This document shows positions 60,545 to 64,000 of a stretch of DNA of 64,000 bases, one piece after another. The notes below the pieces were generated by a model, which was not told where the DNA came from, did not search any database, and saw nothing but the letters and a program-made list of their open reading frames with translations. Position 1 is the first letter of the stretch; each line of letters opens with the position of its first letter. This DNA is from Burkholderia sp. SRS-W-2-2016 (GTDB lineage Bacteria; Pseudomonadota; Gammaproteobacteria; Burkholderiales; Burkholderiaceae). The stretch lies in the NCBI RefSeq assembly GCF_001931485.1, contig NZ_MSDV01000062.1, positions 1-64,000 on the forward strand. The letters are read 5' to 3'. The translations under genes and the position numbers were made by a program.

Positions 60545-60604
60545 AACGCGCAGCGGCGTCGAGCGCAGAACGAACGGCCTAGAAGACTAACCAGGAGAGG
60601 ACAA

Positions 60605-61363
60605 GTGGAGATCACCCAGGCGGCATCCCCGGTCATCGGGAGACATGCGGTTAGGACGCCGGAGGATTTTAGAAACATGCCCGAAGAATACCGGACGCTC
60701 GCCACGCATCTGATGATGGTGCATACGGAGGGTGAACTGACCGGAGCGGACGACTACACGCAGGTGTTCTACAACCTTGCGCCGAATGCCTACGAGAAAT
60801 TTGTCTGTTGCGAACGCGCGGCCGAGGAAGTGCACCACTACGAACTGAGTGCCCAGGTGCTGGCGGACCTGAACGTCGATGCGAGCGGGATGCTGACGCA
60901 GCATTTCCAGACGCGTCCGTATTATGCGAACGAACTGGTTCGCGGGGTGCGGAACTGGATGGAACGCGGCATCTTCTCGTTCCTGGGCGAGGCGGTCGTG
61001 CTCGAGCATCTGCTTGAGTTTCAGGAATCGAGCTACGCGCCGTTCAGCGAGATTTTCGTCAAGCAGATCATCAAGGACGAACACGTGCACGTCGCGCACG
61101 GGTTCCGCATCATTCGTGACGCATGCGCGTCCGACGCGGGGCGGCACCAGGCCCAGCAGGCGCTCGATCGTCTGTGGCCGCATGTTCTTGGGCTGTTCGG
61201 TCGCGACGAGTCGAAGCGGTCCGCGTTGTACGTGAAGTGGGGGCTGCGCAAGACGACGAACGGCGAGCTGCGACGCCATTTCGTCAGCAAGATACTGCCG
61301 AAACTGGCCGCGCTCGGGCTCGTGGTGCCGGAGATGGCGTTCCGCAACGGGGCGTTGTCATGA
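60605..61363 (+). CDS. Ferritin-like diiron protein, PaaA/PaaC-like
   Basis: A 252-residue four-helix-bundle diiron oxygenase-like protein resembling the phenylacetyl-CoA epoxidase catalytic family. Carboxylate/His pairs are in CCERAAEEVHHYELSAQVL (ExxH), FLGEAVVLEHLLEFQESSYAPF and IKDEHVHVAHGFRII (ExxH). The GTG start is preceded by GGAGAGGA. The stop overlaps the radical SAM start (ATGA). The partners PaaB-PaaE are absent, so it is not a phenylacetate system. It may oxidise the carrier-bound or free amino acid (desaturation, N-oxidation or epoxidation). Confidence 0.82.
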   Translation: MEITQAASPVIGRHAVRTPEDFRNMPEEYRTLATHLMMVHTEGELTGADDYTQVFYNLAPNAYEKFVCCERAAEEVHHYELSAQVLADLNVDASGMLTQHFQTRPYYANELVRGVRNWMERGIFSFLGEAVVLEHLLEFQESSYAPFSEIFVKQIIKDEHVHVAHGFRIIRDACASDAGRHQAQQALDRLWPHVLGLFGRDESKRSALYVKWGLRKTTNGELRRHFVSKILPKLAALGLVVPEMAFRNGALS

Positions 61364-62529
61364 TTGACGCACGCGACATCAAGGCTCGGCGCAAGGGGCT
61401 GATCGCCGAACGGCTGCCGGCGCTGCTCGAACAGGATCCGGCGCTGGCCGTCCGTTTCAACGAAGTCCGGCGTTTTTCGTCGCTGGTCCGCGCATCGGAG
61501 TATCACTTGACCAATGCGTGCAACATCCGCTGCAAGGGCTGCTGGTTCTTCGAGTTCGGTCATGATCAGCAGTCGCAGGAGGTGAAGTCGATCGAGCAAT
61601 GGCGAGTGTTCGCCGCCGCCGAGCGCAAACGGCGCGTGAACTGCGCGCTGTTGATCGGCGGCGAGCCGACGCTGTTTCGCGATCGGATCGAGGCGTTCGT
61701 CGACGAAATGCGCTACGTGTCGATCTCGACGAACGGCCTGAAGCCGCTGCCGAATATTCCGCCGTTCGAGCGCGTGACGGTGTTCATCTCGCTGTTCGGC
61801 GGCGGCCCGCTCGACGATGCGCTTCGCGCGATCCGGCCGGGCGGCAGCCGGTTCGAAGGGCTGTTCGAAGCCGCGCTCGACAACTATCGGGACGATCCGC
61901 GCGCCACCTTCGTATTTGCAGTGACGGAAGACGGCATCGGCTATATCGAACCGACGGTGCGACGCATTCGCGACAACGGCAACGTCGTCACGTTCAACTT
62001 CTACAGCAGGTACGACACAGGTCATCCGTTGCGAATGGAAAACGGTCGGCGCCTGCTGGCGGAAATGTTGCGCGTCGCGCGCGCATATCCGGACACGGTG
62101 CTGAACCATCCCGCGCACATCGAGGCGATCGTCACCGGCCGCGCATGGTGCGGCGAGTTTGGCTATGACGTGTGCCCGAGTGTGAGTCAGGACCATCCGG
62201 GCAATGCGGGACGGTTGATGAACGGCAACGCGGTGCTGCCGATGTTCAACACGTGGAAGCCGGATCTCCGGACCGTCGAACTTTGCTGCACGTCCGGGCA
62301 TTGCGCCGATTGCCGCGACAGCCAGGCCGTCTATAGCTGGCTGATGGTGAGCCTCGACAAGTCGCTCGACAACGTCGAATCGCTGCGGAACTGGGTCGGC
62401 GTCGCGGAGTGCTACTGGAAGCAGTTCATCTGGTCGCCGTATCGCGACGCGTCCCGGGCCGATTGTCCGGACGATGCCGTAACGCCGCCGGCTCGAACGC
62501 CAGCCTTGCGGCATGAGGAAGCGCGATGA
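61360..62529 (+). CDS. Radical SAM enzyme with a C-terminal Cys-rich region
   Basis: A 389-residue radical S-adenosylmethionine protein. The [4Fe-4S] motif is C54-x3-C58-x2-C61 (NACNIRCKGCWFF), LIGGEPTLF is the GGEP SAM-binding motif, and SISTNGL is the ribose/Ser strand. C-terminal cysteines in WCGEFGYDVCPS and ELCCTSGHCADCRDS suggest an auxiliary cluster of SPASM/twitch type. No B12-binding domain is present. It is translationally coupled to the diiron protein upstream and the hotdog protein downstream (both ATGA), so the three probably act together. The reaction is unknown. Confidence 0.88.
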   Translation: MIDARDIKARRKGLIAERLPALLEQDPALAVRFNEVRRFSSLVRASEYHLTNACNIRCKGCWFFEFGHDQQSQEVKSIEQWRVFAAAERKRRVNCALLIGGEPTLFRDRIEAFVDEMRYVSISTNGLKPLPNIPPFERVTVFISLFGGGPLDDALRAIRPGGSRFEGLFEAALDNYRDDPRATFVFAVTEDGIGYIEPTVRRIRDNGNVVTFNFYSRYDTGHPLRMENGRRLLAEMLRVARAYPDTVLNHPAHIEAIVTGRAWCGEFGYDVCPSVSQDHPGNAGRLMNGNAVLPMFNTWKPDLRTVELCCTSGHCADCRDSQAVYSWLMVSLDKSLDNVESLRNWVGVAECYWKQFIWSPYRDASRADCPDDAVTPPARTPALRHEEAR

Positions 62530-63080
62530 CGGCGTCCGGCGCCGGCTGGGCCGCCGGAGCGCTCGACATTCCCGGGCCGGCTGACGAGCGCGCGGCGTGG
62601 CAGGCTTGCCTCGGCGCGATGCCGATCATCGACCACCTGGGCGGGGCGCTCGACCTGGCGGACCCGCGCATCGTGCGGCTGGCGCTGGCGACCCGCACGC
62701 AAGCGCACGAGGGCGGACTCGGCACGGACGCGCTCAACGGCGCGATCATCGCGGGCCTGCTCGATTGCGCGATGTCGGTTACCGGCATCCTGCATTTGCG
62801 GGGCCGCACCTGCGGTACCGTCCAGATGTCCATCCAGTTCATGAAGCCGGTTCGCACGGCCCACCCGGTCGTCGAATGCGTGGCGGTGCGCCGGTCGTCG
62901 AGCGTCGTGTTCGTCGAGGCGCGGCTGACCGAAGGGCGGGGCCGCTGCAGCGTGCTGGCGACCGGCGTGGTCGGGGCGGCCACGCTCGCGCGGTGCGCGT
63001 CCGGACGCGATGGTCGCAGCAACTGGTCGGAACGGGCAGCGCTTACTGCGCTGCCCGAGCAGGATCAGGCTGCTGCCTGA
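62526..63080 (+). CDS. Hotdog-fold thioesterase (PaaI-like)
   Basis: A 184-residue hotdog domain protein. GALDLADPRIVRLALATRTQAHEGGLGTDALNGAIIAGLLDCAMSVTG contains the helix with the catalytic acidic region, followed by TVQMSIQFMKPVRTAHPVVECVAVRRSSSVVFVEARLTEGRG. It would hydrolyse an acyl-CoA or acyl-carrier thioester. It overlaps the radical SAM stop by four bases. The Ala-rich N-terminus and the last ~20 residues are unconserved. Confidence 0.85.
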   Translation: MTASGAGWAAGALDIPGPADERAAWQACLGAMPIIDHLGGALDLADPRIVRLALATRTQAHEGGLGTDALNGAIIAGLLDCAMSVTGILHLRGRTCGTVQMSIQFMKPVRTAHPVVECVAVRRSSSVVFVEARLTEGRGRCSVLATGVVGAATLARCASGRDGRSNWSERAALTALPEQDQAAA

Positions 63081-63134
63081 CCGGTACTCATTGCGATGCT
63101 GGCTGCAAGCGGCCTGCGAAAACGGAGTGTTCCC

Positions 63135-63518
63135 ATGCTCGAGAAGTCATTTCCCGAATCATTCGATCTCATCGCGGCATTCGATGCCGTGCGCGAGCTG
63201 TGGTCGCCCAGGATCGTCGCGCGCTTTAACGACCAATACCTGAAGGTCGCGAAGCTCCACGGCGAACTCGTTTGGCACAAGCATGCCGACGAGGACGAAC
63301 TGTTTTATGTGGTGCGCGGGCATCTGCAGATGCAATACGAGGGCGGCCGCACGGTGGAGCTGGCCGAAGGCGCGATGCATGTCGTGCCGAGGAACACGAT
63401 GCACAATCCGCTGGCGGTCGACGAGTGCTGGGTCGTGCTCATCGAGACCGTGACGACAAAGCATACGGGTGACGTCGAGTCGCCGCGGACGAAGTCGATC
63501 GCCGAACAGCTCGAGTAG
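63135..63518 (+). CDS. Small cupin protein
   Basis: A 127-residue single-domain cupin. Motif 1 is LVWHKHADEDELFYVVRG with two His and a Glu, and motif 2 is VELAEGAMHVVPRNTMHNPLA with the last His. GGAG lies nine bases before the ATG. It is the last gene of the plus-strand arm, 54 bases after the hotdog gene. It may be an enzyme of unknown function or a metal-binding accessory. In fragin/valdiazen-type pathways cupins act in N-N bond formation, but nothing else here proves such chemistry. Confidence 0.85.
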   Translation: MLEKSFPESFDLIAAFDAVRELWSPRIVARFNDQYLKVAKLHGELVWHKHADEDELFYVVRGHLQMQYEGGRTVELAEGAMHVVPRNTMHNPLAVDECWVVLIETVTTKHTGDVESPRTKSIAEQLE

Positions 63519-63826
63519 CCGCGGCGTCGCTGTCAGGCCAGTGAGCTGCCCTCCGGTTTTCGTGACTTCCAGACAGCCCGACAGGCGGGCACGAGGTCCT
63601 CAATCCCGGAGAACGTTGGCCACCGGATGTCCTTAGGGGAATGCGCTGGAGAGCAGGGTATGCGCGTTCATGTCCCTGGTGTCACGTGGGTCGCTGCCGG
63701 CTCCGGCCCGGCGTCAGCCGATTCGGTCTTCACGTGTCCGCCGCGCGCTCGATGGCCGGTTTCCGGCGAGCAAATTGCCACTACCGCTCGTCAATGGGCG
63801 AAACCGCGGGGCGAGAATCGGCCTTA
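63519..63826. other. Gene-free spacer at the right edge of the cluster
   Basis: About 308 bases between the cupin stop and the SDR stop hold no recognisable gene, repeat or strong terminator. It is the likely right boundary of the biosynthetic cluster. Confidence 0.5.
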
Positions 63827-64000
63827 TTACGACCAGCCACCCGTCACCATGACATCCTCCGACGTGATCATGCGGCTGTCGTCGGCCGCGAGGAAGAGCG
63901 CCATGCGCGCGAGATCGCCGGGCTCCATTTCCTCGTCGATGCACTGGCCGCGTCGTATCTCTTCGCGGCCTTCGTCGGTGAGCCACAGGTTGCGCTGCTT
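63827..64000 (-). CDS. SDR oxidoreductase, 3' part only (cut by window end)
   Basis: The last 57 residues of a short-chain dehydrogenase: KQRNLWLTDEGREEI, CIDEEMEPGDLARMALFLAADDSRMITSEDVMVTGGWS and a TAA stop (63827-63829). The PGDLARMALFLAADDSRMIT...VTGGW pattern is the standard C-terminal helix and glycine end of classical SDRs. The Rossmann and YxxxK parts lie beyond the window, so its substrate is unknown. Confidence 0.82.
   Translation of the reverse strand, partial: KQRNLWLTDEGREEIRRGQCIDEEMEPGDLARMALFLAADDSRMITSEDVMVTGGWS

Noticed and set aside
60605..61363. Phenylacetate degradation (paa) genes
   Set aside because: PaaB, PaaD, PaaE, PaaK and the downstream enzymes are all missing. 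Only a diiron family resemblance remains.

Overview
The window is GC-rich DNA from a beta-proteobacterium, most like Paraburkholderia or Burkholderia. Signs of this are the many LysR-type regulators, a Burkholderiales-type porin, a LuxI/RsaM quorum-sensing pair, NahR- and resorcinol-type aromatic catabolism, and sugar-acid MFS carriers. No rRNA, tRNA, CRISPR array, prophage or intact insertion sequence was found. The first ~90 bases are homopolymer C/G and look like a contig-edge artefact.

Layout. (1) 0.1-5.0 kb: a sugar-diacid module, with a glucarate-dehydratase-like enzyme, two MFS carriers and a divergent GntR/FCD regulator. (2) 5.0-15.2 kb: a hydroxamate siderophore locus with the gene content of the Bordetella alcaligin system. 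It encodes an N-hydroxylase, MFS exporter, acyltransferase, NIS synthetase, FhuF-type reductase and Rieske protein, with a divergent TonB receptor and two near-identical Fur boxes between the arms. (3) 15.3-19.8 kb: a TetR-controlled resorcinol/hydroxyquinol pathway (flavin hydroxylase, maleylacetate reductase, hydroxyquinol 1,2-dioxygenase). (4) 19.8-29 kb: an FMN-riboswitch-controlled lumazine synthase, a uracil-DNA glycosylase, a LysR/porin/carboxylesterase/MFS unit, and a flavin hydroxylase with a NahR-type regulator. (5) 29-44.7 kb: mixed accessory genes. These include an adhesin C-terminal remnant, MgtC, a tautomerase/CMD/cupin/MFS operon, an orphan filamentous-haemagglutinin-type exoprotein, a methyltransferase, a diaminopropionate ammonia-lyase/M20/Lrp unit, and an AraC/SDR pair. 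(6) 44.9-49.3 kb: a LuxR regulator, LysE exporter, LysR regulator and CPA2 antiporter. (7) 49.4-63.5 kb: a two-armed biosynthetic cluster, the most interesting part of the window. The right end is the 3' part of an SDR gene.

The 49.4-63.5 kb cluster. On the minus strand, running leftward from rsaM and luxI, lie an acyl-shuttle alpha/beta enzyme with a Cys nucleophile (SyrC/CmaE type), a stand-alone adenylation domain with a Val-like specificity code, two free carrier proteins, a SyrB2-type non-haem iron halogenase with the HxA iron motif, two homologous 2-oxoglutarate oxygenases flanking an aspartoacylase-type deacylase, and an aminotransferase. On the plus strand lie a GNAT, a type II thioesterase, a PaaA/C-like diiron protein, a radical SAM protein, a hotdog thioesterase and a cupin. 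Both arms start behind CTG-N10-CAG lux boxes. The simplest model is a quorum-sensing-controlled, carrier-protein-based pathway that chlorinates an aliphatic amino acid, probably valine, and tailors it to a small product. I do not recognise this gene combination as a described pathway.
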